Shown here piece by piece: positions 33,361-41,549 of a stretch of 55,828 bases of DNA. Source of the DNA: Brevibacillus fortis. Lineage in GTDB: Bacteria; Bacillota; Bacilli; Brevibacillales; Brevibacillaceae. Below the pieces are notes generated by a model. It did not search any database. It was given only the letters and a program-made list of their open reading frames with translations, and had not been told where the DNA came from. The stretch's first letter is position 1. The number at the start of each line of letters is the position of its first letter. Position numbers and translations under genes: made by a program. The stretch covers positions 1 to 55,828 of the forward strand of contig NZ_PXZM01000026.1 of the NCBI RefSeq assembly GCF_003013395.1, in the 5' to 3' direction.

Positions 33361-34941
33361 CTACTCGCCGCGATACTCTTTTGGATTAACACCATCTGGC
33401 ATGCGCCAACCATTGGCTGCGATCCGATCAATCAGGCGTTTTGCATTATCGAATGACCAAGTGCCGACATGTTCGAACCCTCGTTGCTCCAGGAACCTGA
33501 TTTGCTTGGGCGTGGTCAACCCTTCCTCACGCCTTTTGTCCAGGCGCTCTAGCAGCTTCGTCGCTTTACCAGCGTTATGGATTTCTTCTGGTAAAATGCC
33601 CAGCTTCTCCAGCGTTTTGATTTGCTTATCACTCGGCGGTGCCATTTCCCATCCGAAAGACGGAACATAGCTGGAGAGGTCTTCTGCCTGGATACTCATT
33701 TCAAATTGGAGCGGATCGACCAGCTTGCGCTTCCGTTTCTTCATTTCTTCCAGTTGCTTGGCAAGTGCTTCCTCACGCTGCGCAATCACATCTTCCACGG
33801 CTTGCTTTTCGACATCTTCCAGATCAAGCGCAATGCCTGCTTCCTCAATCTGTTTAGTCATGGCTTTAGCGATCTCCTCATTCTCAGCAATCAAATGCGC
33901 TGGATGGCAGAGCTCGTGCCGCTCGGTATTCCACAGGAAATCCAACAACAACAATTCAGTTTTTCCAGGGTGTAGCCGGGTACCACGCCCGACCATCTGA
34001 CTATATAAGCTGCGAACTTTGGTAGGCCGCAAGACAACCACACAATCTACGCTTGGGCAATCCCAGCCCTCTGTCAGCAGCATGGAATTGCATAGGACAT
34101 TGTATTTATCGTTATCGAAATCTTCCAAAATCTGCGCCCGATCCTGTGATTCTCCATTGACTTCGGCAGCCCGAAATCCGAATGAATTCAGGATGTTAGT
34201 AAATTTCTGGCTCGTCTTCACAAGTGGCAGGAACACGACGATTTTTCGGTCTTGCGCTACTCGCCACATTTCAGCAGCGATAGATTCCAAATACGGGTCC
34301 AAAGCTGTCCCCAGGTCGCTTGACTTGAAGTCACCCGCCTGTTGCCCAACTGAGGTCAAATCCAGTTGGAGAGGAATCGTCATTGCTTTGATCGGGCTGA
34401 GATAACCGCTCTTGATCGCCTTCGGCAGCGTGTACTCATAGGCCAGGCTCTCGAAATAGCTCCCCAGATTGCGCATGTCGCCGCGATCCGGTGTGGCCGT
34501 TACTCCCAGAATGTTTGCCGTCTCGAAATACTGCAAAACCCGTTGGTAGCTATCAGAAATGCAGTGATGCGCTTCGTCAATGATGATCGTATCGAAGAAA
34601 TCATGATCAAATCGCTCCAAACGCTTTTCACGCATCATCGTTTGCACGCTGCCTACAACAACACGGAACCAGCTACCAACTGACGTTTGCTCGGCTTTTT
34701 CCCTTGCGCATTTCAAACCTGTTGACTTCTCCAGTTTGTCCGCCGCCTGGTCAAGCAGCTCCCCGCGGTGGGCCAGGACGAGCACACGCTCGCCCAGCCT
34801 TACCCGATCTTCAATGACCTTCGAAAACACGATTGTTTTGCCACATCCGGTCGGAAGAACCAACAACGTCTTTTTCACACCGTTTTTCCATTCGTTTTGA
34901 ATGGAGTCGCGCGCCTCTTGTTGATAAGGTCTAAGCTCCAT
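33361..34941 (-). CDS. SF2 DEAD/DEAH helicase (ResIII-type)
   Basis: 526 residues. Domain 1: RPYQQEARDSI (Q-like), VLPTGCGKTIVF (motif I), IIIDEAHHC (motif II, DEAH), GVTATP (motif III). Domain 2: KIVVFLPLVKTSQ (motif IV), LTEGWDCPSVDCVV (motif V) and QMVGRGTRLHPGK (motif VI). C-terminal coiled coil follows. It unwinds or translocates DNA in phage replication and recombination. Confidence 0.93.
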   Translation of the reverse strand: MELRPYQQEARDSIQNEWKNGVKKTLLVLPTGCGKTIVFSKVIEDRVRLGERVLVLAHRGELLDQAADKLEKSTGLKCAREKAEQTSVGSWFRVVVGSVQTMMREKRLERFDHDFFDTIIIDEAHHCISDSYQRVLQYFETANILGVTATPDRGDMRNLGSYFESLAYEYTLPKAIKSGYLSPIKAMTIPLQLDLTSVGQQAGDFKSSDLGTALDPYLESIAAEMWRVAQDRKIVVFLPLVKTSQKFTNILNSFGFRAAEVNGESQDRAQILEDFDNDKYNVLCNSMLLTEGWDCPSVDCVVVLRPTKVRSLYSQMVGRGTRLHPGKTELLLLDFLWNTERHELCHPAHLIAENEEIAKAMTKQIEEAGIALDLEDVEKQAVEDVIAQREEALAKQLEEMKKRKRKLVDPLQFEMSIQAEDLSSYVPSFGWEMAPPSDKQIKTLEKLGILPEEIHNAGKATKLLERLDKRREEGLTTPKQIRFLEQRGFEHVGTWSFDNAKRLIDRIAANGWRMPDGVNPKEYRGE

Positions 34942-34950
34942 AATTACCTC

Positions 34951-35556
34951 CTAAAACTGGCCCGGCGTGAACCCGCCGCTTTGCTGCCCGCCCGTTGGAA
35001 ACGGTGCCTGATACTGCTGTTGTGACTGTTGATACTGTTGTTGCTGTTGATATTGGTTTTGTTGCTGGTATTGTGGTTGCTGATTGTACTGTGAAGCCTG
35101 ATTGTATTGTGGCTGCTGTTGTTGTGCAGCGATGTCATCGTAATCATAGAAACTTTTGATTTGATTGCTAGATCGTTGCTCACCCTTACTCGTGTAGTTT
35201 CGCACCTCAAGTTTCAGGCGACCTCTACGTCCAAGCGTGGCATTCCAGTTCATTCGCAGTGGTTCGCCTTTCTTCTTGAGCCCAATCCCAGCGAAGAAAT
35301 TGGAGAGCAGACCTTCCGTCTTGCTATGCAGGAATAGATTATGGAAAACCACAACGTCACCATGTTCTGGAGAGTGTATGGTAATTTCCATCTTTGCCTG
35401 ATTGCAAGGCGGCATTTTTTCGCTTCCAGCAAATCGGGCTCGTTCAAATTTAGTAACTGTAAAATTGTAGTCACCTACAGGGAGCAAAACAAAGTCCCCG
35501 CCACCATCCTTTTGAATCTCGTCGTCCCAGCCGAATTCTCTCTCCATATTGTTCAT
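34951..35556 (-). CDS. DUF669 protein, probable single-strand DNA-binding protein
   Basis: 201 residues. The N-terminal 140 residues match DUF669 (FGWDDEI, DFVLLPVGDYNFTVTKFERAR, VVFHNLFLHSKTEG). The C-terminus is a Gln/Tyr-rich low-complexity tail, ending in a GGFTPGQF tip. DUF669 proteins replace SSB in many phages. The N-terminal motif EFGWDDEI also occurs in the primase-helicase. Start supported by GGGAGG. Confidence 0.85.
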   Translation of the reverse strand: MNNMEREFGWDDEIQKDGGGDFVLLPVGDYNFTVTKFERARFAGSEKMPPCNQAKMEITIHSPEHGDVVVFHNLFLHSKTEGLLSNFFAGIGLKKKGEPLRMNWNATLGRRGRLKLEVRNYTSKGEQRSSNQIKSFYDYDDIAAQQQQPQYNQASQYNQQPQYQQQNQYQQQQQYQQSQQQYQAPFPTGGQQSGGFTPGQF

Positions 35557-35574
35557 GTCTAATTCCTCCCGTTG

Positions 35575-36720
35575 TTAATTAAATGGCAAGTCATTTCTGG
35601 TTTCTTGAATCATTTGAAACACTTGTTGCCAAGCACCCACAAGTACACCTTCCACAAATCCCTTGTCGTAATTACTGATCGGCGTATCCATCGGATAGTA
35701 ACCCTTATTGCTTACCACAATCTGAATCTCGTTTTCTGACACCTGATGTTGGACCATCAGGTCCCGCAATGAAGGTGGAATGTCATTCGGAATATGCGGT
35801 TTCAATGCTTCATCGGCAGAAGGTTGCTGTTCCTGTGCAAGTGGCTGTCCCGCGTCTGGCTGCGTAGGCGACTGAGGCTGCCCATAAACTTGCGATGGCG
35901 CAGTATTTACCCATCCACCACCTTCAGGTGATTGCATTGACCATCCCTCTGACGATTGTTGCTGCGCAGGAGCTGATACGTTTGCAGAACCAGAACCATT
36001 GAAGATGTGGGAAAGATAGCGATAGTCCAGTGGGAACTCGTCCGGTAGACCATGGCGGTTTTTCGCATCCCACGCTGGATGGTGCGTTGCATAAACCGTG
36101 CGTGTGCCACCTTGCCCCTTGTTCTTCTTGCCTTCCTTGTCCGTAGCAACAGAAAACGTCTTGTAATTGATGAACAGAACCATATCAGCCCATTCTTTGA
36201 CGAGTGCCGCTGTTCTCGAACCAGTTTTTTGTCCCAGCTTGAGCTGGTAGCGGTCATAAGCACCCATCTCGTCAGGCTGCTCGAACTTAATGATTTGCGC
36301 GTGAGCAGTCAACACAACATGAATGCCGGCTTCGATGACATCGCTGAGTAGGTTCAAAAAGCGACCAAGTTCCTCCGCGACGTAGATGTAGCCTTTTCCG
36401 TAGCCGAAGTCCTCAACACCGTTTTTCTGATGCTTCGCGCAAATACTCTCCACGCAAAGCATTTCGGCCCAATCGATCGTATCGATAACGAGCGTTCCAA
36501 ATCGACTACCCTGTTGCTTCACCCACTCCACCTGCTGCCGGAGCATTTCCCAGCTAGTCGGCTTCGGCAGGCGGTCGACTTCCATTTCCGTAGTGGACCC
36601 TTCCGTATCTATAAAGATGGGGCGAGGGAACTGTGCAGCCAAAGAGGATTTCCCAATACCCTCTGGACCATAGGTCACAACCTTCTTGGCCTTTTCTACT
36701 TTTCCACTGATGACTTGCAT
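35575..36720 (-). CDS. RecA-like ATPase, Sak4-type single-strand annealing protein
   Basis: 381 residues with GPEGIGKSSLA (Walker A), LVIDTIDWAE (Walker B) and HVVLTAHAQI (sensor-like), as in phage nucleotide-binding Sak4 / AAA_24 proteins. The C-terminus is Gln/Pro-rich and unstructured, resembling an SSB-binding linker. Sak4 promotes strand annealing and recombination, matching the neighbouring SbcC-like ATPase, DUF669 and RusA. Confidence 0.85.
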   Translation of the reverse strand: MQVISGKVEKAKKVVTYGPEGIGKSSLAAQFPRPIFIDTEGSTTEMEVDRLPKPTSWEMLRQQVEWVKQQGSRFGTLVIDTIDWAEMLCVESICAKHQKNGVEDFGYGKGYIYVAEELGRFLNLLSDVIEAGIHVVLTAHAQIIKFEQPDEMGAYDRYQLKLGQKTGSRTAALVKEWADMVLFINYKTFSVATDKEGKKNKGQGGTRTVYATHHPAWDAKNRHGLPDEFPLDYRYLSHIFNGSGSANVSAPAQQQSSEGWSMQSPEGGGWVNTAPSQVYGQPQSPTQPDAGQPLAQEQQPSADEALKPHIPNDIPPSLRDLMVQHQVSENEIQIVVSNKGYYPMDTPISNYDKGFVEGVLVGAWQQVFQMIQETRNDLPFN

Positions 36721-38030
36721 TAAAATTCACCTACTTTCCATGTTGGGGCCGGATCAATCGCTTCTGGCTGCTGTTGCACCTGAACACCTTCCTGCCCAGC
36801 AACGTATCCGTCTTCGATGATGATAGAGCACTCATCTCCCGTGCTGACTCGAGTAGCAATTGCCTGTAGTCCTTCCTGCTCCAGCCAACGACCGAATTCG
36901 TTCAAAGTCTCCAGATCCATTTGCTCAAGCTTGTCCAACAAGATAAATCCGCAATTTGGCTTGAGCCTGCGAACAATCGCGGTGGCTACCCTCAATTGCT
37001 CGGCACCGCTCATGTTGTCCCACTTCTGCCCGTTGTAGGTCAGCTCACCATCCTCGACAGACAGCCCAGGCAGCGGCAAATTCGCATTTGTCAGAAGATC
37101 TGTCTTTTGCTGACGGATCGCCGTGATGTTGCCCGTCAATGCCTCGTATTGCACGCGGTAGTCGTTTGCATCCGTTTCGGCCTTGTCCTTGTCCAAATTT
37201 GCTCTGACCTTGCGGTTGATTTCGTCGATCTGCTGAATGTTGGCTTCCAACGCTTCGGTCGACTCGTCCATTAGGTCGAGTGTATCTTTTTGCGCAATCC
37301 CTAGATCGTTACCAAGCTGTTCGAATTTAGCCTGAGCATCGTTTAACAGTTCTGTCAGTCGTTTAACTTCTTGTTGTTGTCTAAAATAATCTGCCCGAAT
37401 TTCAACCACCCGCTGCCGTTTACGCTGATTCTCACCATTTCGAGCAAGTATTTCTTGCTGTTGGCGAATCAACTCCGACGCGGAAATCGGCTCTTTCGGT
37501 GCGTCTGGAAAATACGGTTGTTCCTTGGCAAATTTGGCTTTCTGATCAGCAATCTGACCTATCGTATGGCGCTGGTTGTAAATCTCCTTTTCCTTGGTTT
37601 CTAGCTCATGAAGCTTGTCACCAACGCCGATAATGCGGAGCAGGATATTTGCCTTTTCCTTGCTCGTAGAATTCATGAATTTCGGTAAATCTATTGCCAG
37701 CTCTTCGACAAAACTATCAAGCAGCTGCTGACCGCCTTTCTGGCCGTTTGGATCGATCACCTTCAAATCAGAGTTTTTACCTTTACGCTCAACGACCAGC
37801 CCATTGGATAGGACGAGATGGAGATACGGCGGAACCACCGATCCTTCCCGTTCAGCCTGGGAAGGGCGATATTTATTACCACCCAATGCCCAAGCTATGG
37901 CATCCAACACACTCGTCTTGCCTTGTCCGTTCTTCCCACCGACCACCGTTAATCCCGCTCTTGTCGGCTCGATTTTGACGGCTTTGACACGTTTGACGTT
38001 TTCGATTTCCAACTTGCTAATTGTTATCAT
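36720..38030 (-). CDS. SbcC/Rad50-like AAA ATPase
   Basis: 436 residues: VVGGKNGQGKTSVLDAI (Walker A), a coiled coil of about 180 residues in the middle, NMSGAEQLRVATAIVRR (ABC signature) and CGFILLDKLEQMD (Walker B). A short relative of SbcC/Rad50 with a reduced coiled coil. Probably handles DNA ends. No partner SbcD nuclease is encoded next to it. Confidence 0.88.
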   Translation of the reverse strand: MITISKLEIENVKRVKAVKIEPTRAGLTVVGGKNGQGKTSVLDAIAWALGGNKYRPSQAEREGSVVPPYLHLVLSNGLVVERKGKNSDLKVIDPNGQKGGQQLLDSFVEELAIDLPKFMNSTSKEKANILLRIIGVGDKLHELETKEKEIYNQRHTIGQIADQKAKFAKEQPYFPDAPKEPISASELIRQQQEILARNGENQRKRQRVVEIRADYFRQQQEVKRLTELLNDAQAKFEQLGNDLGIAQKDTLDLMDESTEALEANIQQIDEINRKVRANLDKDKAETDANDYRVQYEALTGNITAIRQQKTDLLTNANLPLPGLSVEDGELTYNGQKWDNMSGAEQLRVATAIVRRLKPNCGFILLDKLEQMDLETLNEFGRWLEQEGLQAIATRVSTGDECSIIIEDGYVAGQEGVQVQQQPEAIDPAPTWKVGEF

Positions 38031-38215
38031 GGCTTCCTCCTCGATTTCTCTCGATTACGCTTGAGGATTGATTCAATATTTTCAGTCATGGTAATAATGA
38101 TTTGCCCGTCATTTGCCTTAACTTTGCACCAATCCCGGGCAATCCCCCATGTATCAATTACTGTTCCGATTTCGCCGGATTTCATCTTGACTTCATCGCC
38201 CTTCATACAAAGCAA
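38027..38215 (-). CDS. small SH3-like (KOW-type) phage protein
   Basis: 62 residues from a TTG with AGGAGG 7 bases upstream. GDEVKMKSGEIGTVIDTWGI is a KOW/SH3-like beta motif, followed by a basic tail. It overlaps the ATPase gene by 4 bases. Possibly a nucleic acid binding accessory. Confidence 0.6.
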   Translation of the reverse strand: MLCMKGDEVKMKSGEIGTVIDTWGIARDWCKVKANDGQIIITMTENIESILKRNREKSRRKP

Positions 38216-38272
38216 TGTTCTTCCCTCCTGGCGTCATCTGTGGTAGCATGAAGCCAACCATAGTTGTACTTA

Positions 38273-38304
38273 GGACTCCGTTGCAGCGGAGTCCTTTTCT
38301 GTTT
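38273..38304 (+). terminator. hairpin GGACTCCG/CGGAGTCC with plus-strand T tract
   Basis: A perfect 8-bp stem around TTGCAG is followed by TTTTCTGTTT on the plus strand; on the minus strand the following bases are TAAGTAC. It is intergenic between two minus-strand genes. It may act as a plus-strand terminator or as a processing or stability hairpin of the minus transcript. No plus-strand gene upstream was found. Confidence 0.5.
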
Positions 38305-38310
38305 GGATAA

Positions 38311-39021
38311 CTAGGCGATAATTGTTACTTTTCCACTTTTGATTTCATCTTCAAGCGCACCTTGCAGATACTCACTAATTCTGGCAATCGCAGTCAGTTC
38401 CCATGCCCCTCCGTCTGCTTCAAACAAAGCAGCAGTTGGCCCAGACTTCATGCGGAAAACGAATTCGCTTTCGGGCTGTTCGATTTCTACAAATGTCCTG
38501 AACGGCTTCAAAGCAACTGGATTAGGAACAATGATATTTTCGACCGTTGCTACGCCTGTCTTTGCTGTCACTTGTTGTGAAACTCCGTCATCCCCGATAT
38601 TGGATACCGTCTCTTCCTTTAAGTTGCCAATTACTTTTAGCACGATTGCCCGAGCATCATTAGGGACAAAGCAACTTTGCAAAAGAATATTGAAAGATTC
38701 CGCATCCATAAATTGTCCGAAAGTTATCCTGGGAAGTAGTGCTTTGGCCTGAATCAAATGATTTCTGTTAAAATCCTGGTTGTACGAACTAAAAACATCT
38801 ACCCTTGTCGGACTAGCGACATGGACAAGGACTGGAGGCTGGTCGTCAAAGTTGTTAATCAGATAATCAACTAGCCCTGAAAGATTCCGAACAACTAAAG
38901 CCTCTGGTGTTGGCTGCTTAATCAAGTGAACCGGCTGTGAGGCGTATTCCTGACCTGTTGCAGCAGTCAAGATTTCTGTGTTTCCAAGACCAATCAAATA
39001 TTGCAAGGCTTCTTTAATCAC
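38311..39021 (-). CDS. phage protein, DUF2303/YfdQ-like (weak)
   Basis: 236 residues. The layout (EALVVRNLSGLVDYLINNFD, PPVLVHVASPTRVDVFSSYNQ, FVEIEQPESEFVFRMKSG, GGAWELTAI) resembles DUF2303/YfdQ proteins of phages of other phyla, but similarity is only by pattern. It is probably an early recombination or replication gene of unknown role. Confidence 0.5.
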   Translation of the reverse strand: MIKEALQYLIGLGNTEILTAATGQEYASQPVHLIKQPTPEALVVRNLSGLVDYLINNFDDQPPVLVHVASPTRVDVFSSYNQDFNRNHLIQAKALLPRITFGQFMDAESFNILLQSCFVPNDARAIVLKVIGNLKEETVSNIGDDGVSQQVTAKTGVATVENIIVPNPVALKPFRTFVEIEQPESEFVFRMKSGPTAALFEADGGAWELTAIARISEYLQGALEDEIKSGKVTIIA

Positions 39022-39036
39022 GAGTACCCCTCCTGG

Positions 39037-39393
39037 TTATTTGAACTGAACAACTTTGTTACCCTTGTCGTCTGCAAAATCACCTTCATCCGTGATGTAT
39101 GTTTGACCTACTGCTCCAGATTTCAACTCGGCAGCTTCAACCTTCCCTTGTCTGTCACGCCCCATGATGATTTTGGTTTGCACGCCTTTTGATGGAGCTA
39201 GCGACGCTTTCGTGTTGATATCCACCATAGCCAGCTCGCGGTTTTCATCGGCTTTGAGTGTGATAGTCATGGTGATGGTCCGTGCCTTCTTTGGGTCGGT
39301 ATTTGGATCAGCGATGTTTTCCAAGACCCGTTGCGCCTCCGTGTTGAATTTTTCAGTGAGAGCGCCATTTGCAAAATCGTCCAATTTGAACAT
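39037..39393 (-). CDS. conserved phage protein beside the replication genes
   Basis: 118 residues; ALTEKFNTEAQRVLENIADPNTDPKKARTITMTITLK is a distinctive conserved segment. Similar proteins are sometimes named replication terminator protein in annotations, without evidence known to me. It lies at the start of the replication operon; a function is not claimed. Confidence 0.6.
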   Translation of the reverse strand: MFKLDDFANGALTEKFNTEAQRVLENIADPNTDPKKARTITMTITLKADENRELAMVDINTKASLAPSKGVQTKIIMGRDRQGKVEAAELKSGAVGQTYITDEGDFADDKGNKVVQFK

Positions 39394-39500
39394 ACTTTTC
39401 TCCTCCCTTCTCTTTAGTCACGAGGCCGCCAGCAGCCCACCCTCTCTGCCAGCCGTACAGCTCCGATGACTGATCCCGATGACCCCGCTATGTATTACTT

Positions 39501-39564
39501 GGAGGTTCGAACCTCCGTGCAACTGACAATTTTCTATCAGCTGCACGCAGGGCCGAAGCCCGCG
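39501..39564 (-). ncRNA. three adjoining RNA hairpins in a 170-base gap
   Basis: The gap 39394-39566 has no gene. On the minus strand, right after the AbrB-like stop, come GGGC-UUCG-GCCC extended by CGC/GCG with one bulge (39564-39546); a 10-bp stem GTGCAGCTGA/TCAGTTGCAC (39546-39517) that has a G-U pair here but an A-C mismatch on the plus strand; and the perfect 16-bp palindrome GGAGGTTCGAACCTCC (39516-39501). The UUCG loop and the G-U pair indicate the minus strand. It could be a structured UTR, a processing site or an operator. Confidence 0.5.
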
Positions 39565-39566
39565 TT

Positions 39567-39794
39567 TCACAGGCAAGCCTTGCAAACCAACTTTCCAGTT
39601 TTATGAGGTTGTACGTCCTCAACACTTCCACACAAAGCGCAACCTGGCTCATACTTTTTGAGAATGATTTGGTTATTGTTCACGAAGACTTCCATCGGGG
39701 TGCCTTCTGGAATATCAAAGATGTTACGCAGCTCCTTTGGCAAAACAACTCGTCCCAAATTATCGATTTTTCTTACAACGCCTGTTGATTTCAT
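39567..39794 (-). CDS. AbrB-like transition regulator with C-terminal zinc ribbon
   Basis: 75 residues. The N-terminus has the swapped-hairpin AbrB fold: GVVRKIDNLGRVVLPKELR, then GTPMEVFVNNNQIILKKYEPG. The C-terminus has CALCG...CKAC, a zinc ribbon, as in AbrB-type proteins of Bacillales phages. Start at 39794; an in-frame ATG 2 codons upstream is closer to the AGGAGG than is ideal. Confidence 0.88.
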   Translation of the reverse strand: MKSTGVVRKIDNLGRVVLPKELRNIFDIPEGTPMEVFVNNNQIILKKYEPGCALCGSVEDVQPHKTGKLVCKACL

Positions 39795-39815
39795 ATCCAT
39801 ATTCCTCCTGTAATT

Positions 39816-40106
39816 TCAGTTAGATTTAAGGTCATACCGCGCATTCCAACGATCTATATACACCTGATACATCCCGGTTTTTCTCAGTTGATCTATCTTG
39901 CTTCTTACTGTGCGTTCCGTTCTCCCTAAAGCAAATGAAAGTGATCTCGTTGAATCTGTTTCATAGAACTTGCAGAGGTACTCCAACTCATCCTCTTCGA
40001 ATGGCGTTCCATGATTGAAGTGGAATTCTGGATGGTATTGCATCCTGCCGTACGAATCATATTCAAGTCCGTCTTCGATGACGACGGCTGCTGCAGCTCG
40101 TGTCAT
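39816..40106 (-). CDS. SANT/HTH-like phage protein (paralog of 40983 gene)
   Basis: 96 residues. The EYDSYGRMQYHPEFHFNHG motif is followed by PFEEDELEYLCKFYETDSTRSLSFALGRTERTVRSKIDQLRKTG, a SANT/Myb-like helical DNA-binding pattern. A clear relative lies at 40983-41324. Probably a small early regulator. Overlaps its upstream neighbour by 4 bases. Confidence 0.65.
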   Translation of the reverse strand: MTRAAAAVVIEDGLEYDSYGRMQYHPEFHFNHGTPFEEDELEYLCKFYETDSTRSLSFALGRTERTVRSKIDQLRKTGMYQVYIDRWNARYDLKSN

Positions 40107-40357
40107 AGTGCTTGTCCACCACCAAGAAACTGTGGTAGGATAGCACTATTCAAATTTGTTTGTGTGTTGAATTGGTCACTGTTGCGAGCAGTGGCCTTTT
40201 CGTTTTCCCTGGCTGTAGCCATTTCACTTTCCAGCGCGTTGATTTCATTCACAAGCCACCAGTCCCATGAGCCGTCAGCTGGCTGTTCGCGCAGGGAACG
40301 GTAGATGCTCCAAAGCTTTGCTATCCTCTGTATTGCAGAATCGAAGTCATACCTCAC
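40103..40357 (-). CDS. hypothetical early phage protein
   Basis: 84 residues: an N-terminal helical part (FDSAIQRIAKLWSIYRSLREQP, then SWDWWLVNEINALESEMATA) and a polar C-terminal tail. No family recognised. Overlaps both neighbours by 4 bases, so it is part of the early operon. Confidence 0.5.
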   Translation of the reverse strand: MRYDFDSAIQRIAKLWSIYRSLREQPADGSWDWWLVNEINALESEMATARENEKATARNSDQFNTQTNLNSAILPQFLGGGQAL

Positions 40358-40650
40358 TTCTCCTCACCCTCCAAATACCGCATATACTTACGGATGTCAT
40401 AGACTCCAACACAATTCACACTAAGACCAAACCCGTCGATCTCGCCGCTTCGTGTTTGATGGCAGAACTGATGCAACGTATGCAAGCCTACTGAGTCCCC
40501 AATCACCACATGGCGGGTGTAAACATCCTCCGACACACTCATGGTCGTGTCTCTTAAAATAGCGGCTTTGAGGCCCATTGCCGTACGCTCATTGAGTATT
40601 TTGGTAACTGCCATTTCCAGGTCCGTAAAAACAGGTACGAATTTGCCCAT
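40354..40650 (-). CDS. hypothetical early phage protein
   Basis: 98 residues from an ATG after AAAGGAG; a longer frame starting at 40683 lacks such a site. KFVPVFTDLEMAVTKILNERTA, then VIGDSVGLHTLHQFCHQTRSG, resembles a mixed alpha/beta protein. No family recognised. Confidence 0.5.
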   Translation of the reverse strand: MGKFVPVFTDLEMAVTKILNERTAMGLKAAILRDTTMSVSEDVYTRHVVIGDSVGLHTLHQFCHQTRSGEIDGFGLSVNCVGVYDIRKYMRYLEGEEK

Positions 40651-40686
40651 CCTTACTCGTCTCCTTTCGGGGTTATCCACCATGAA

Positions 40687-40974
40687 TCAATGCTTCGGTT
40701 GTTCAGATAGCCATTTAATCAAAAAATCTCTAGTCTCCTTAGCCGGGAAGTACCATTTTGTTCCGATTTTATGTTTGGTGAATCTGGGATCATAAAAGAA
40801 CTGATTAAGAATAGTGGGCCAACACATCATGGTTCTACGTACTAGCTCTTTCTTGTCCCAAAAAACCAATTCTGCATCGACTTCCTTGATCAATTCTGAA
40901 ATCTTTTCATGGCACATATTTCTTACCTCTTGTTCATCTAAATCAATAGCTACTAACTTTTTCAAAATGTTCAC
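40687..40974 (-). CDS. DUF771-like phage protein
   Basis: 95 residues with HKIGTKWYFPAKETRDFLIKWL at the C-terminus, the typical DUF771 ending, and a helical N-terminus with a Trp-rich TILNQFFYDPRF segment. DUF771 proteins are small phage or excisionase-like winged helix proteins that bind DNA. It lies in the early regulator group. Confidence 0.7.
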   Translation of the reverse strand: MNILKKLVAIDLDEQEVRNMCHEKISELIKEVDAELVFWDKKELVRRTMMCWPTILNQFFYDPRFTKHKIGTKWYFPAKETRDFLIKWLSEQPKH

Positions 40975-40982
40975 TCCCTTCT

Positions 40983-41324
40983 TTAAACATTAATTTGGCG
41001 ATCCCATTTAGCGCGGTAGTAATCGAAGAGCCCTGTTTTCTTGAGGTATGCAATCCTGTACTCTAGCGACTTTTCTAGGCGACCAAGAGCAAGTGATAGA
41101 GATTTGAGAGTATCGGTCGCGTAGAATTTACAAAGGTAGGTTGTCTCCTCATCGGTGAATCTCTTACCCTGGTTCGGATGGAATTCTGGATGATATTTCA
41201 GCCGTCCCCGAATGTCATACTCTACCTCTGATTGCTTTTTTAACTTGCCTTTTTTGCTGTTTTTTTTTACGCATATGTGTTGTGCATACAACAATGTCTT
41301 CAAAAAAAATTTCGCGTATATCAC
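40983..41324 (-). CDS. SANT-like phage protein, possibly frameshifted from the Cro-like gene
   Basis: The frame is open from a GTG at 41324, but no start in this frame has a ribosome binding site. Residues after about 34 (EYDIRGRLKYHPEFHPNQG..., then RFTDEETTYLCKFYATDTLKSLSLALGR) are a paralog of the 39816 gene. Its upstream part runs antiphase through the end of the Cro-like gene. A run of nine As at 41262-41270 lies where the two frames could be joined by loss of one base or by slippage. It is uncertain whether this is a separate gene or the end of a fusion. Confidence 0.55.
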   Translation of the reverse strand: MIYAKFFLKTLLYAQHICVKKNSKKGKLKKQSEVEYDIRGRLKYHPEFHPNQGKRFTDEETTYLCKFYATDTLKSLSLALGRLEKSLEYRIAYLKKTGLFDYYRAKWDRQINV

Positions 41325-41487
41325 GATTGAAAAAGGTGCAAATTTTCAGCATCAATTTACCACCAGGAACTGATCCATTTTCTATCGCACTGATCCGGTC
41401 TCGTGTTGTTCCAAGGGCAATTGCTAGTTCTTCTTGAGATAGATCATATTCCGGGCTTCTCCGTAAAATCCTGATGTAATTTTTCAT
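41215..41487 (-). CDS. XRE-family HTH regulator (Cro-like)
   Basis: 90 residues: SQEELAIALGTTRDRISAIENGSV is a clear HTH-XRE, and IREIFFEDIV is typical of short phage regulators. The start has GGGAGGTGA. It is the first gene of the minus-strand early operon, opposite to the CI-like repressor, so it is the Cro-type partner. The C-terminus is a basic Lys-rich tail encoded by an A-rich run where frameshifting is possible. Confidence 0.85.
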   Translation of the reverse strand: MKNYIRILRRSPEYDLSQEELAIALGTTRDRISAIENGSVPGGKLMLKICTFFNRDIREIFFEDIVVCTTHMRKKKQQKRQVKKAIRGRV

Positions 41488-41549
41488 AGGGGATTCACCT
41501 CCCTAGTGTTGCTTACAGGCAACGAGTTGTAGTTGGCAAGCTTACTTAC

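Noticed and set aside
39501..39516. tRNA T-arm-like palindrome GGTTCGAACC
   Set aside because: The loop has six bases and no acceptor or D-arm pairing exists nearby, so it is not a tRNA gene.
41262..41275. simple sequencing error at the A9 run
   Set aside because: Cannot be excluded, but kept as a finding because the paralog frame downstream is intact and conserved in style.
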